In this document: positions 12,482 through 24,110 of the stretch, in pieces
Layout of the letters: the number at the start of each line of letters is the position of its first letter
Position numbering within the stretch: position 1 is the first letter of the stretch
Assembly (NCBI GenBank): GCA_050084515.1
Contig: CM114275.1
Location: 21,452,001-21,516,000 of the forward strand
Length of the DNA: 64,000 nucleotides
Reading direction: 5' to 3'
From: Blasia pusilla
Lineage: Eukaryota > Marchantiophyta > Marchantiopsida > Blasiales
Made by a program: the position numbers and the translations under genes
Notes under the pieces: generated by a model
The model's input: the letters and a program-made list of their open reading frames with translations, nothing else
Databases searched by the model: none
Told to the model about the DNA's origin: nothing

Positions 12482-15400
12482 ATGGCGTACGGATCTCTCG
12501 TCTGCACGCCTTTGCTTCACCTGGGAGGGTTAGCCACACACCGCGCAGCTGCCAAAAGTTGTATTCCTCTCCGGCGCTCCTTGACTTCGCCGGTCCCTAG
12601 GTAATGCCGATGAATCCTGTGACTTTTCGGTCATCTCGCCGTTGTGAGATTTAGAGGTACAGAGGAAAATTTCGAGAGGAATTTAATACACAATATCAAC
12701 ACTCGAAATCTCATGCTGCACGTATCTAGGAATGTTGTGGATTTTGGTGTATTCCTGGCATCTCATTTTAAGAGCAACGAGGAAGCAAATTTGCACTGAG
12801 TGTTCAATCCTAGCGGAGCTGGGACTTTCTCAAGACTGACTTCATCGTGTACGCACTGAATTCTACACTCATACTTCGAATCTCTACAGCGAGAGCTTAG
12901 AGAGGAGCAGACATGTAATTGAGAACGGGAAATTGGGGTGATTTGAAACTTACACTGGCCTGACTTCCTTTCAAGCATATCTGGGTATTTTCCAATGAGT
13001 TGGTGGGCATCCTGGATGTCGTCGAAAGTTGCCAGAATTGAGCTGAAATGGGGAGACAGTACGTGTAGAGACCACCGTCGGTCTAATATACTGGAAAAGC
13101 ACTAGTACTCGAGCGTTTTGCCTCTGAATGACAAATGGTGTTTGTTAGGGAATTAGAGCCGAAACATTGTGCACTTTCGCAATTTTCTCCACAAAAAAAT
13201 CCTAGTTCTTTGTGTTTGAAAGTCAGCAGCTCTTGAAAAAACTTCCTTACCATAGCTATGAGCTATGAATTTGTAGAATTGTAATCAGTAAAATGAATCG
13301 TTGAAGCCGCTCATATGAATCGTTGAATTTGATGAGGGCTGAGCGAGACAGTTTTATCTACAGGTAATTAGTAATTTTTGATTGCATTTTCCATTGCTTA
13401 ATTGCGTCATGAGAAGAGAATTTACAAGAAAAGGATCTTATCCAGTACTCGAATTCTTTAGTCCACATCATAATATATTCGCGCCAAAAAGAGAAATATC
13501 GCATTACTACTACAAGTTCCCGACATCCTTCTGCTTTCTTATCGACTGCTAGTCTGTATTGGGCACTTTGACATCTTCTTGTGTCAAAGATGAGTAATTC
13601 GTTCATTTAATGGATTGTGGGCTGATCGGGTAGGTATCGCCACAAAAAAAAGTCTCACCCCATCATTGAGAGCTTTTTACAACCGTCTAGTAATGAGAAT
13701 CTTCAGACAACAAGTGAAGACACCAACTCACAGGATGTGCGTAAGACTGCTAGTCTTTCAGCGGTTTTGACAGCAGATTTTCCACCGAATCAAGAAATTG
13801 ACTCATCAGAGGGGAATATTGTCCCTTCCAAAGAAGCGATGCTGCCAACCTTACAGGTGAACATGTAGTTGCAATCACTGTTTTTTCTTCACTCAAGTTG
13901 GGTTTTACCTCCTTAGTGGCTGATCAGCACATGTTGGCAGGTTTTATCAACACTTCAGCAAGAACAGTTGTCTGCAACACCTGTGCACCCAGAGGCTCTT
14001 AGTGGTAATCCTAAACGTTCTTCCAGCCATGTATCAAGGATGGCAAATTATCAGACTACTTGTTGGCTTTGATTCTTTGGTTAGATTCATACTTTGACTG
14101 TCCGTGTCATCAGGAGAAACGCTGCTGAATCAGCTAAAATATATTTCTAATTAACTCATGCAAACGTCAATTGTGCACTGTGGCCTGGTGTTTGGTTTCA
14201 GCCTTGTATGGGACTTTTGCTGCATCATGTTTTATGGAAAGAGTTTGGCGCTTTGTTGCACCTATGGTGCTTGCCATGTTACACAAGAGCCTCCTGCCTG
14301 TGGCTGTGGTTGGATTTGTTGATCAGGTAGTTCCTTGGTGCCAAGTCCGTGTCCATCTCTGTTTAATTGGACCTCTTTAAAGTTATTGGATCTTGTGCTG
14401 CTCACAGAGAACCAGTTTGCTGTCGATTTTGAGTGAGCCTGATGGAGGCAAAAAGATCACTTGTTTCTAGTTTGGAAGCATTTCACATTTCATCTCGTTT
14501 CCCACAATTTTCATTCACCATTAGCACCTCTCCTACTCTACGTGATACTTCAAGATTGTCTTCATTCACCTCAGAAACATTGTCGCATGTACGTCTGCAA
14601 GTTAAATCTCATCATTGAACGGTCCTCACTGCATTTTCTGCTAGAAGGTTCAAAGTTTTATTCTAGACATGGGCCACAAATTTTCTGTGCACAAATGCAA
14701 GACTTATCTTAGCGGAAATGAAAAATTGCTCGTTGTGAGCAGTTCATCATTTTTGCAGTTGGACCATGGGTTGGAGCGGTGATGGATTCCATGCCAAGAG
14801 TCGTGGGTTTCATTACTTTGGGTGTTGTGCAGGTACTTCTTTGCCAAACTATATCAATCTGTGAACAACCTTCACTGGATATTTATTAAGCAGAAGAAAG
14901 TTGAACAAAGAGAGAAGTTAGAAGTGTATGATTTTTCCATTCGTGGAGATTCTAACATTGTGTTTCTTCTGTCTTGCTTGTCAGACAGTTTCCATGTTAA
15001 TATCGGTGGTGGTCACTCTTTATGCCCTCAAGTATGGCATGGGAGCGACAATGACAACTCGATCATTATTGGTGCAGCCTTGGTTTCTGACTCTTGTGAT
15101 AGCGGGAGCAATTGAACGCCTGAGTGGACTCGCATCAGGGGTTGCAGTTGAAAGGGACTGGGTTGTTTTGGTAAGACTGAACACTGTCTGTGATATTTTC
15201 ATCCTATGGCTTGCAGAAGCAAATGCATTACTTTGACATATATGTATATTAGATTTGAAGGAAGAGGGTTTCGGAAAAAGGAAATGAAGTTTTTTTTAAG
15301 GGTAAAGAGCTGTACAGTTTTTTGAGACTGGAGAAATGTTAACCACTCTGAAAGATTAACTTGTGTTGATGAGATGCTAGTACAGCGCAGAGGTATCCTC

Positions 15401-17388
15401 CCTAGTGTCTCAAATGTAAATTAAACTGATTGAGGACTTGCTAAACTTCAATCAGTTTGACCGATGATATAGTTGGTTCTTATTCGATTTCTCTTACAGC
15501 TAGCTGGCCCCACACGACAAATTGCTCTTGCAGAGGCAAATGCACGCCTGCGAAGAATTGAAATGATCTGTGAGGTGCGTTTTCCAGATGCCTAGTACTT
15601 ATTGGGACTGAGATGGTGTAGATGCATTCTTTTTGACGTTTACATCTTCGTGAAGATCTAATTTTCATGTCTTTGGTGGTGTACAGATTGCTGGGCCCAC
15701 TTTGTTTGGCCTTCTGCTATCAAGTCAAGGTGCTGCCATTTGTATACAAGTAGCTGCGGTGGCAATGATTGTATCATTTCCAATTTTGGTAATACGCCCA
15801 GTTTATTTAGCAGTTTTTGGGATTCTTGTACTTACTTGTGCGATCTTGTGCTGATTAGTTAGTTCAAGCACTGATTGTAAATGCTTATGTGTGCAATTTA
15901 GGTGAAGCTGGTGCAATACACCGACAACTCTTCAAAAGGAGTCCTACATCGATCTAAATATGCAACGTTGCGTGATTCCTCAAAAGGTTCTCCTGGATTG
16001 CAAACTGCCCCACGAACGAGTAAGTTCTGGAGGTACTGTCGACTATTTTGGCCTTAGTTCATAATCTCCTTCCGCTAACGCTCTGTTTGGTTTCATTTTG
16101 TTACTATTTCAGAAGGACCAAATGCTGTCATTCAAGGATGGACTCACTATTTTGCACAGCCAGTACTGCCGGCTAGTTTGGCATACGTATTGTTATACTT
16201 CAACGCCGTGCTCGCTCCTGGAGGGCTCATGACTTCATTTTTGACTCAATCTGGTAAATCAAATCAACTGATGTTTCCTTATTGATATACCAAATGATCT
16301 TTGTATATAAGACGTTTCATTTTCTTACTTCCTTTTATATACCAGTCTATTGTCCAATTCCAGCCCAAAGTAGTAAATTGGGTCGTACCTTGACAGGTCT
16401 CAACCCAGCGACAATAGGAATTTTCAGAGGACTCTGTGGTATTATGGGATTTATGGCCACTTTTCTCTCCGCGTCTGTAATTTGTAAATTTGGCGTCCTG
16501 AAGGTAAACAATTGGCAACTTGTCTCTTTTGTCTTTCCAAGAAAAGGAATGGATATTTCAGGAAAGCCGAATCAAACTGGGCTGATTTTTTACTCTGATT
16601 GGTTATTATCTTATCTTTGTTCTCGTTAGAGATGCTTGGCCCTTCAGTTTGACTATTTTTCCCGTTCGTTCAAGGATAAGAAATTGGTTGCTGTCAATCT
16701 TAGACTACGGGCGACGGGTTGGCAAATGAAACCTGTTGCTAAAATCTTTTGTCCCTCGGTCTGCAGGCTGGAGCAGCTGCACTCATTTTCCAGACTCTTT
16801 CTCTGGCCATAGCAGTAGCTATATATTTGACCAAACCCCTAGGCCCGAATGTTTCACTTGGGATTTTCCTCTTTCTCGTTGTAAGTTCTCTCCATCCCTC
16901 AAGACGATTTGAATTATCTTGTCGGAAAGAGGTATACTAGAGAAGTCTTTAAATTATAGAACTCCCAGTGCTTCAAGAAGAACACGATAAGAATTTACTT
17001 GCCCGAGCCAATTTAGTGACTACAATGACAAAAGTCCTAATACTTGTGGTATGGTCGCCTGCAGGTCATATCAAGGTTGGGGCATTGGTGTTACGATCTA
17101 GTTGATGCACAAATTTTCCAGACCGCTATTCCTGAGTCTCAAGCCAATCAAGTTGGCACGGCAGAAATGTCACTAGCAAGCTTGGCTGAGCTCATGATGC
17201 TGGGTGTAGCGATTTTAGTAAGCGACGTGACCTATTTTGGAGGATTAGCTACGCTGTCGATGATGGCAGTGGCAGGTGCAGCGGCTATTTACTGGCACTG
17301 GCTGGCCAATCCCACTCCTGATCAAGTCCGATTGTTTCCCCAAGAAACTGCTTTTGAGAAGGTCAAAGTATATCCAGTACCGCTCTGA
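12482..17388 (+). CDS. MAR1: Plastid ferroportin-family transporter, MAR1/IREG3-like (SLC40A3-like), 14 exons, 598 aa
   Basis: Exons by GT-AG signals and phase: 12482-12600, 13634-13856, 13941-14004, 14202-14326, 14408-14432, 14759-14832, 14985-15170, 15500-15574, 15687-15788, 15902-16019, 16113-16253, 16397-16503, 16767-16880, 17065-17388. Total 1797 bases, giving 598 residues plus TGA, the length I recall for Arabidopsis MAR1/IREG3. Exon 1 encodes a basic Ser/Ala-rich start ([16 protein letters not shown]) typical of a transit peptide. Next come an acidic linker and many hydrophobic helices. Ferroportin-type landmarks include [106 protein letters not shown] and [17 protein letters not shown]. 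The family moves transition metals or their chelates across organelle membranes; Arabidopsis MAR1 also admits aminoglycosides. No defect is seen. Orthology is strong; substrate is inferred. Confidence 0.93.
12601..13633 (+). other. Intron 1 of the MAR1-like gene (1033 bp)
   Basis: Longest intron of the gene; it separates the transit-peptide exon from the acidic linker exon. The donor CTAG|GTAATG and the acceptor GGGTAG|G at 13633/13634 preserve phase, because the split Arg codon AG|G is restored. The acceptor has a weak pyrimidine tract, so the exact 5' edge of exon 2 is the least certain junction in this gene. No coding content or repeat was recognised inside. Confidence 0.7.
14408..14432 (+). 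other. 25-nt microexon of the MAR1-like gene
   Basis: Acceptor CTGCTCACAG precedes 25 coding bases, followed by the strong donor GTGAGC. Without it the flanking exons are out of phase and TGA is met after seven codons of the next exon. With it the join reads [17 protein letters not shown], matching the membrane segment expected at this place in MAR1 proteins. Confidence 0.85.
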
Positions 17389-20349
17389 AGTGTCCTGGTC
17401 AGCTTTGTAATGTGTTGTAGGTGGAAGCGGCGTCAAGCATATCAATCACCTTCGTTTCTTCCCTGGGGAGAAACTGGTTTTGAAGAATGCCAAAACGTCT
17501 GGAAGTGGGCCGAGGATTACAAGCTCCATGATGAAGCGATATGTCCACCTGTGTAACATTTGGTAGTTAGATAGGAGTAGATTCTGTCAAGTAGAGGCAA
17601 CCTGTCACAGGGTGTAAATGCATATGATCTGCTGTTTTAGGGACATTGGAAGATGTAGCATGTTCATACATATAGTTCTCATTCTGTTAACCATCGATTC
17701 ATTCCTGTGAAGCATCTTTAAAACCATCAAACGGACACAGAAGTTTAGCCGTGTACCAGTAAAGCTCTTTTTATCAGCATTGGTTTGGCATCATTTCCTC
17801 GGGGGAAACACTTGAGTGGGTGACCAAGAGTAGTCTCAGCAGTACTTAAGGTTCACCCCTTAATAAGCCAGTACGGCGAACGGGTTTCACTACGTTAGTG
17901 TGAGGCCCACTGTCGGGCTCTGGTGCCTTGCGTAACATTTATTGCCCCAAGCTGGAATTGTTCTACCTCGTCAACTATTGCCCTGCAGAGCTCAATGCTT
18001 GGCGAACTCACGAGGGTGGGATGAATGACCCTTGATAGTGAAACTTTGCGAGTAAATTGTTACTGTGGGGAAGCACTTCAGATACAGGTTACCTGTCTGC
18101 TCCTTGTTGCCAAGCGTGTGGAATTGTCTGGGTGTATGCAGTACTTGGGGTCAGTCTGAAAGTCTGATTGATGAATCGGAGAATTTGGAAATGCCTCTCT
18201 CAGATTGTTGCAGAAGTACACTCTTGAATCAGCGTCATCTCTTTCGCACACGGACACAAGTTCTTTTTAATACGGTTCGCAACAATGACAGTCGGTGTGT
18301 AACTGCAAGGTTTCTGAGTTTATTAGAAATGATGCGTCTGTGGCAGGGTTGTTTGCGCTTTCCTGATAAGTGCTTTTTGGAGCACATGTATGAAAGCGTG
18401 AACTCTCGTCGATCATGTGCGGATGGATTAGGTACCGCTTTGACATCAGCTTTCTGGCATTGTCGGCGGTCATCAACGTCACAAAGCCGCGCCTGCAACC
18501 GAAATTTGTTGAAGTGATACGATAAAACCAGCCCCTGGATATGGCCTGTCGGATTCTAGTTTCTCAATTATGGACACTTGAGAAGCCGCCATTTGAAGAC
18601 TTAGTACTTAGGGACGAGTGATCGCAGGGAGATATACGGAAGAAAGCTGCATACACAGAAGCTCTCCCATCGCGAAAGTGAGGTCTTGTCGCATTGCCCA
18701 CATTTGGGATCAGATAACCATCATGGGCACCCTGTGCCGCCCCTGGTGACGACATTCGGGAGGTCTCTCAAGTTTCAGTTGTCGATTTGGGTGCACATGA
18801 AGATTGATTGCCAATGTTCACGCCTACCTCATGAATTCTCCCATCATTCCACACGGTACAAAAGTTCAATCGTACGCCATTCTAAAGTGGTCGACCGTTC
18901 ATGTCCGAAATCTCGTCTTTCAGACGGGAGGAAGGCAACTTATCCAATCGGAAAGTTCGAAGCAACACCAGACGGCACGAGGAAATCCTCCAGATCCGTA
19001 AAGTAGCCCGTGCATCGCTCGTCTCCTGGACTCCCCCCCTTATCTTACGCCACCACGATCAGACGTTCGTGGAGATCGGTACAAAAAAATACACGCCTAA
19101 TCAGCCCCGCATCACGCTCGTGACGAAAGGACATGAGGTCTGGCCCGTCGCCGAGCCAGTCCTGCGTCAATCTTGCTCAAGTCATAAAAGCAGCGACTCT
19201 GCTTCGGCTGAAAAGCTCACTTGAAGCTACCGATTGCGCATCCGGGCCGCCAGAGGATTGGAATTAGCCAAACTCGAGCTGGAGAGTGGGCTCGAGCCTG
19301 GACTGCCACTTCGCATTCGAAGAATCCGACTTTCCATCGGTTCATCTCCATGTCTCTATAATAGATAGATAGATGGATGGTTTCATAACGGGCTCCACTC
19401 TTTTTATTTTTTTCATGCAAGTCCTTTTCCAAAAGGAATTCACGAGCGAGATGCCCTTGTCAAATCTTCATAATTTAAAACTCGAATTATGAGGGGACAG
19501 GTGGAAAGCCGCTGTCGGTCGAAATTGCTACGTGGGTATCTCCGATAGTAAGGGAATATATAGGATCAAGGCGTCAAAACGAGGAGGAAAAGGTTGTCAC
19601 CGTCAAGTGGAGTGATGAGAACATGACTTTTGAGTAGAAGCGGCTCGATCGGTTGATCAGACGATGGCGTTTGCAAGAAGGGAAGACAGCTTTCTGTGAA
19701 GTTGAATGAGGCGATCGAAACCACTGGAATCTGACTTTGTCCTTCTCTCTTTTCGCGGATTGGGATCGTCACGTTTGCACACGTGAAATCCTTCTTATGA
19801 CACAACTGAGACGTCCTCACTGCCAAAAAATGATTGACGTTCGTCCATACAACTAATGCCTGCAAAAGTAGCACCATCTTTTCCTCATTTCTCTGTCTTC
19901 CTCCTCCACGACCTTTTGGTATTTGCAACCACACAACAAGAGGAGGCGGAGTAGTTACGACGATTTTGTGGTTCCTATACCTTCCATTTGGTAAGGGACA
20001 GGATTAAAATGTGAAAATTCTTGTTCACGTGGGATATAATTAGGACTACTCTTGCGGATTGTAAAACAAACTGTGTTTATGCCCACGACAAAGGGTACTT
20101 CTTTGCATACCCTTAAAAAATAACCATTCCATTTCCTCGTCCATTTAGTCCCCAACTTACTCTACTTAATAAATCTTCTCAATAAATATAACACTCTTCA
20201 CTAAAAATCATTTTAACATTTTGGAGAGTATTTTGTTTTTTTTTATCATTTCCAATCTCCTATCATGTTCAAATAGGACTTATTTCCTCCCACCAAATTT
20301 TACATCCATCATAATACAAAAAACACTTCTAAGTAAAAATATGTTGGTA
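17389..20349. other. Downstream region of MAR1-like gene, no gene recognised
   Basis: The first 300-400 bases are probably 3' UTR; no canonical AATAAA was picked out. Open frames at 18065-18517 (+, 150 codons), 18901-19224 (+) and 19566-19934 (-, 122 codons) have no motif I recognise and no clear splice context. A short GATA-type microsatellite (TAGATAGATAGATGGATGG) lies at about 19362-19380. From about 20160 the sequence turns AT-rich. Confidence 0.45.
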
Positions 20350-20363
20350 TCTACATTATAATA

Positions 20364-20379
20364 GGGGGGGTAGGGGGGG
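20364..20379 (+). repeat. Paired 7-G runs (possible G-quadruplex)
   Basis: GGGGGGG at 20364-20370 and 20373-20379, separated by TA and followed by TTGGAGG. The G-rich strand could fold into a quadruplex. It lies 14 bases inside the proposed Helitron 5' end. Function is unknown; slippage is an equally good origin. Confidence 0.7.
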
Positions 20380-21246
20380 TTGGAGGATTAGTACTTGTAC
20401 TCCCAAAAGAAGTGAATACTTTTTATGAAAGGAAGGCCCGTTTTAATATAGGAAGTTCATACTTTTTTAGACTAGATTTGATTTTTTGTATGCATGAATG
20501 GTTTTTTTATAAAATGGGATTCCCTCTAGCATCCAAAGAAATTTCTATTAACGTTAGAACTTCAAAAACAATTGACAAAAATAATTAAAGAAGGAAAAAA
20601 CAGAATTTAGAGCTGTGGAGCCACTAGGAGATGTGGCAGAGTTGTGGTAACAATATTTACATGGACCTAGAATCTTATTTAATGGTGTTGTGAAGTGGAA
20701 AACATGTAAGGTACGTACTCATGCGATTGTCTCGTGCAGGCGCTCTCACTAGTTTTTTTTTTCCATGTGAACTGGATATAAAACAACTTCTCTTTGCACA
20801 AACTTCTTTTCCTTTCCTTAGGCTAGTAAATTTCCCTATTCTTGGGAAATCCATGGGCCTAAATTTGTTGTTTCCTACCAGGTGGAGTAGCAAAACTACC
20901 TTATTATGAGCTCTTATGGAGATTAATGTCAAAATTTCACCATCTCATCTTCGCTCTTACGACGTCTTATTTTTAATAGAGATCCATAATGATAAGTACT
21001 ACATAGAAAATGGTATCCCAAGATATGATGAGATAAATGCGAAAGTCATGTTATAATTCCATGGACATATAATGATGCATTTCCATTTGTGTGAGAAAAT
21101 ATCATAGATGTTCACGACTATATCTTATGCATGTACGTATGTTATGTATAATAGCCTACTTACCTTACTGTTGATTCCGTTCGGAACAAGGGGATGAGTC
21201 ATATGACAAGATCAAATTCTCCAAAAAATTTGAAACTCACTTGCAA

Positions 21247-21335
21247 ACTTGTATGTTTTCTCATGGACAATTGTAATTTATACTATGAAGAATAAGACAT
21301 AAGAAATCAATTAAAGTTACACATTCAACTAAAGA
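21247..21335 (+). pseudogene. Helitron helicase C-terminal remnant
   Basis: Reads MFSHGQL-stop-FIL-stop-RIRHKKSIKVTHS. The full Helitron at 10965-11045 reads [26 protein letters not shown], so this is the extreme C-terminus of the same protein family. It carries two in-frame stops and is too short to act. Upstream sequence (20350-21240) could not be aligned to the rest of the helicase. Confidence 0.75.
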
Positions 21336-21426
21336 GGTGAAGTGCTTCCATATGTAATTTACAAAGAAAGTTCAGGATGAAAGAAAGCTTCACAATAAAT
21401 CCGTTGAATGGCTGGCACCTCACTAG

Positions 21427-23641
21427 TCCTCTTCAGCAGCTGAGCAAATTAAGTACTCCACTAAAAGTTTGTGGTGGTAAAAAAAGTAAATGCTTTGGGG
21501 AAGAAAGGTACCGGATCCCCGGTAAGAAATGACCTGCCGTCCTCCCAGGTCCGACGAGGATTGCCGGGGAGGTAGTGGAGACGGCCGTCCCCGTCCCTTC
21601 CTCCCTGGGAAGAACTCACTCCGTCGCAGATCTCCTCGGAACCGAACTGCTGTCCTCCTCCTCCTCCGTCAAGAAATGCACGAGGAGGAACCCCCCCTGA
21701 GCTGTCTTCCGAGCTCCACTCAGGTGCCCCGTGGCCGTGCAGCTGTCCCCATCTTTCCGGAGTTCCCTGGCATCAGCGAGTGCCAAGTGCTAGCGGTCAC
21801 CGGGTACCGGTTCCCCGCTCCCTGTGTTACCGTTGGCAGTGACCGTCGATCCTCCTCCTGTGTCTAACGTGTAGCTGTCGCCCTCCATACAAGTTCGTAA
21901 GTGTGGACGAGCTTAGTCCAGAAGCTGTCCAGATGCGTGAGCGAGTGCATGCAACGCTGGCGCGAATGGAGTCGAGGGCGGGCATGCAGTGGAATCGTAG
22001 AGAGTTACTTACTGTGTACCCAAAACTCCCCCAAACTCGAGCTAATCCGTAGAAAAGCATGCCTGACAAGGATCCACTTTTGATCGGTTGAGTGAATGGA
22101 CACGGAAGAGGAGGAGGATGGAGCGTGTGCCTTGCATGGATGCTTGCTAATAACAAGAGCCCGGGGAAGTAGGTGGGAGGTACTAGGGAGATGATAAGAA
22201 CTGTGCCTGGCTGCCGAGAAAGAAGAGTCGTGAGGGAGACATGTTGGTGTGGGGGGGCGCTTTGAAACATACGCAAGGTGCACACGTCCCTTTTACACAA
22301 GGAAAATAAATTTTGAGACCCTACAACGTGGGAGAGCTCTTCTTTTCTAATCTTGGAGGGATCATGGCATACAAAATTAAAGGATATAGACGTTGGAAAA
22401 TCTCCAAATCTAGAGATCATGGGGTGGGTAAGTTCATATCAAAGCCGTAAAGGATGTGTGCATTAGTATGAAAAGAGATTGGTATACCACCACACAAAAT
22501 CAGGTGGGTTGAAACAAGTGTGGCAACCTAGTAGGAAAATGGTGTTGAATGTATTGTTTCATGGAGATGCTTTTCGGAAAGGTCTCTCTTCACGCGTAGG
22601 GATCCTTTGAAAGGCGTCTTGTCGATCCTTGGTAAGAGTTTATATCGACGGAGAGATGCTTTGTAAGCGCATCTACAATTGCCCACATTAAATGCACGAG
22701 TTCCTATTTTTTGGGAGAGCTCCGAGTCGGTGGGACTTCTCCTGAGTAAAGTGGCATCCACTACGCTGCATTTAGGTTAGTTCTCCCAAACTGTGGCTAA
22801 TGAGATTGTGTTTGGGTGTGCACATCAATAAAGAGAGCTTGACCTCTTGAACGCAAGCTTCCGCAATAGAGAAGATCGCCATTCAAGAGATTAGGTGCAT
22901 GCCACTTGGTCATGAACACATGATCGCAAGTGGTGACTGGACACTTGCAAGAACATAAAGTTATAGTTGAGGCCCGGGATAGGAGGGATACAAGAGATAA
23001 GGAATGAATTAGGACTTGAAGTTAACAACGATGGGTGGATTGTCATCAAAACGTCAAGTCAAGTGCCAAAAACCAAGAGAATAACCATTACTTGGCTAGG
23101 AGCCAAAGGAGAAGATTGCGGTGTGCAACACACCGCCAAGTTCAAGGCATGAGAATGTCTCTAACCCAAACCGTTGATTCCAAACTCAAAATACCTAATG
23201 GACCTAATGAAGATAATGTGGGAACAAATGATCCAATATAGTAAGGAGAGTGATGAGTTGGAGATGGATCAAGCATCCACTTCCAACAAGAAACTATATA
23301 AGATAAGTTTTCCCACTCCATTCATAGGAGTGGAGCATTCAATTAAGGAGATCCTTCCCAAACTCGACGTGTACTTTGAAATGAAATGGGTAGCGGAGGA
23401 GGGCAAGGTCGCTACGGAAATAGGTTTGTGAAGGATCAATCATGTGCTCCAATGATGGAAAACCCATCATGAGGAATATTCAAGAAACATGTCCTCTTTA
23501 AGTTGGGAGTAATTGAAGTGTTGATTGGAAATCGATTCACTCCAAAGTACCGAGAGTTTTGATGTGGTGTGAAGTTTAAGTCAAGTGTAATTCCTAAGCA
23601 CTCATGTGCATGGGATGCAATGCAACGCAAAGCCGAAAGGG
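21427..23641. other. Mixed-composition intergenic region with unrecognised open frames
   Basis: A G+C-richer block (about 21480-22300) contains several open frames. One at about 21845-22051 (+) reads YKFVSVDELSPEAVQMRERV, then continues acidic/basic and helix-like to RRELLTVYPKLPQ and a stop. It looks more protein-like than its neighbours and could be an exon or captured gene piece, but I do not recognise it. A longer frame on the opposite strand (21827-22420, 197 codons) is probably its shadow. From 22900 to 23430 there are broken frames of retroelement-like character with no assignable motif. Confidence 0.4.
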
Positions 23642-23795
23642 CATGGTTGCACAAAATGGATAAGTTTGTCATTGGGACAGACATGGATGGACAAGTATGG
23701 ACATGTCCACGAACATGGATTGCAAGAGGTGGGGCCCATACTATATAGTCCTTCCATAGTGTTGACATGGACTTTGTCCACATGCGACCACCTTG
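23642..23795. mobile_element. hAT-type MITE, copy A (154 bp)
   Basis: The left end starts CATGGTTGCAC and the right end finishes GACCACCTTG. The two ends match the two ends of copy B (27398-27727) in inverted orientation: the left arm matches B's right arm and the right arm matches B's left arm. Flanking octamers are CGAAAGGG (23634-23641) and CAAAAGGG (23796-23803), an 8-bp target duplication with one G-to-A difference. An 8-bp duplication and CA-starting ends are typical of hAT elements. It is non-coding. Confidence 0.78.
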
Positions 23796-24026
23796 CAAAA
23801 GGGCCTCCCCACCCAAAGCCTATGGGAAATAAGGTCATTCTAGGAAATGTCGTCTTTGAGTGTTTATGGCATGGATTTTCAATCTAAGAGTGGCTAAGCA
23901 AACTTGGATATGGTCGAGATACATCGCTACTCAAGAACTTGTGAGCCCCTATTGAGATGAGGAGGTACATGCAATACCTCAGGTGAGGCTAGGCGAGATC
24001 ATGAGAGACACATATGGACCTCGGAT

Positions 24027-24110
24027 AAAGGTTGCACCAAAATGGACAAGTCCGTCCATGGGAAGGACTTGTCTGGACTTGTCCATGGACATGTGAAACA
24101 TGTCTCCAAC
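24027..24110. mobile_element. hAT-type MITE, copy C (one end only)
   Basis: AGGTTGCACCAAAATGGACA and the following GACAAGTCCGTCC / AAGGACTTGTC segments match the outer arm shared by copies A and B. No matching second arm or target duplication was found downstream, so this is a truncated or rearranged copy; the right boundary is arbitrary. Confidence 0.6.

Larger units (their letters stand above)
20350..21426 (+). mobile_element. Candidate non-autonomous Helitron derivative (about 1.08 kb)
   Basis: The left end starts TCTACATTATAATAGG at 20350 after A (20349), very like the full Helitron start. It runs at once into two 7-G runs. The right end is proposed at CTAG (21423-21426) followed by T, but the hairpin before it is poor. 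The interior carries the remnant of a Helitron helicase C-terminus in the same orientation and near the 3' end, as expected for a deletion derivative. The left end and the helicase tail are good evidence; the right boundary is weak. Confidence 0.55.

Noticed and set aside
17800-17960. 5S rRNA-like words (GGGTGACC, GAGTAGT, CAGTACTT)
   Set aside because: The words occur in the wrong order and spacing for a 5S gene, and no intact box A-IE-C promoter or terminator run is present.
21827-22420. 197-codon open frame on the - strand
   Set aside because: Composition is low-information (Pro/Ser/Leu/His-rich), no motif or splice context was seen, and it overlaps a more protein-like frame on the other strand.
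23606-23887. Small + and - strand open frames around 23.6-23.9 kb
   Set aside because: They run straight through the MITE copy A and its target duplications, so they are fortuitous frames.
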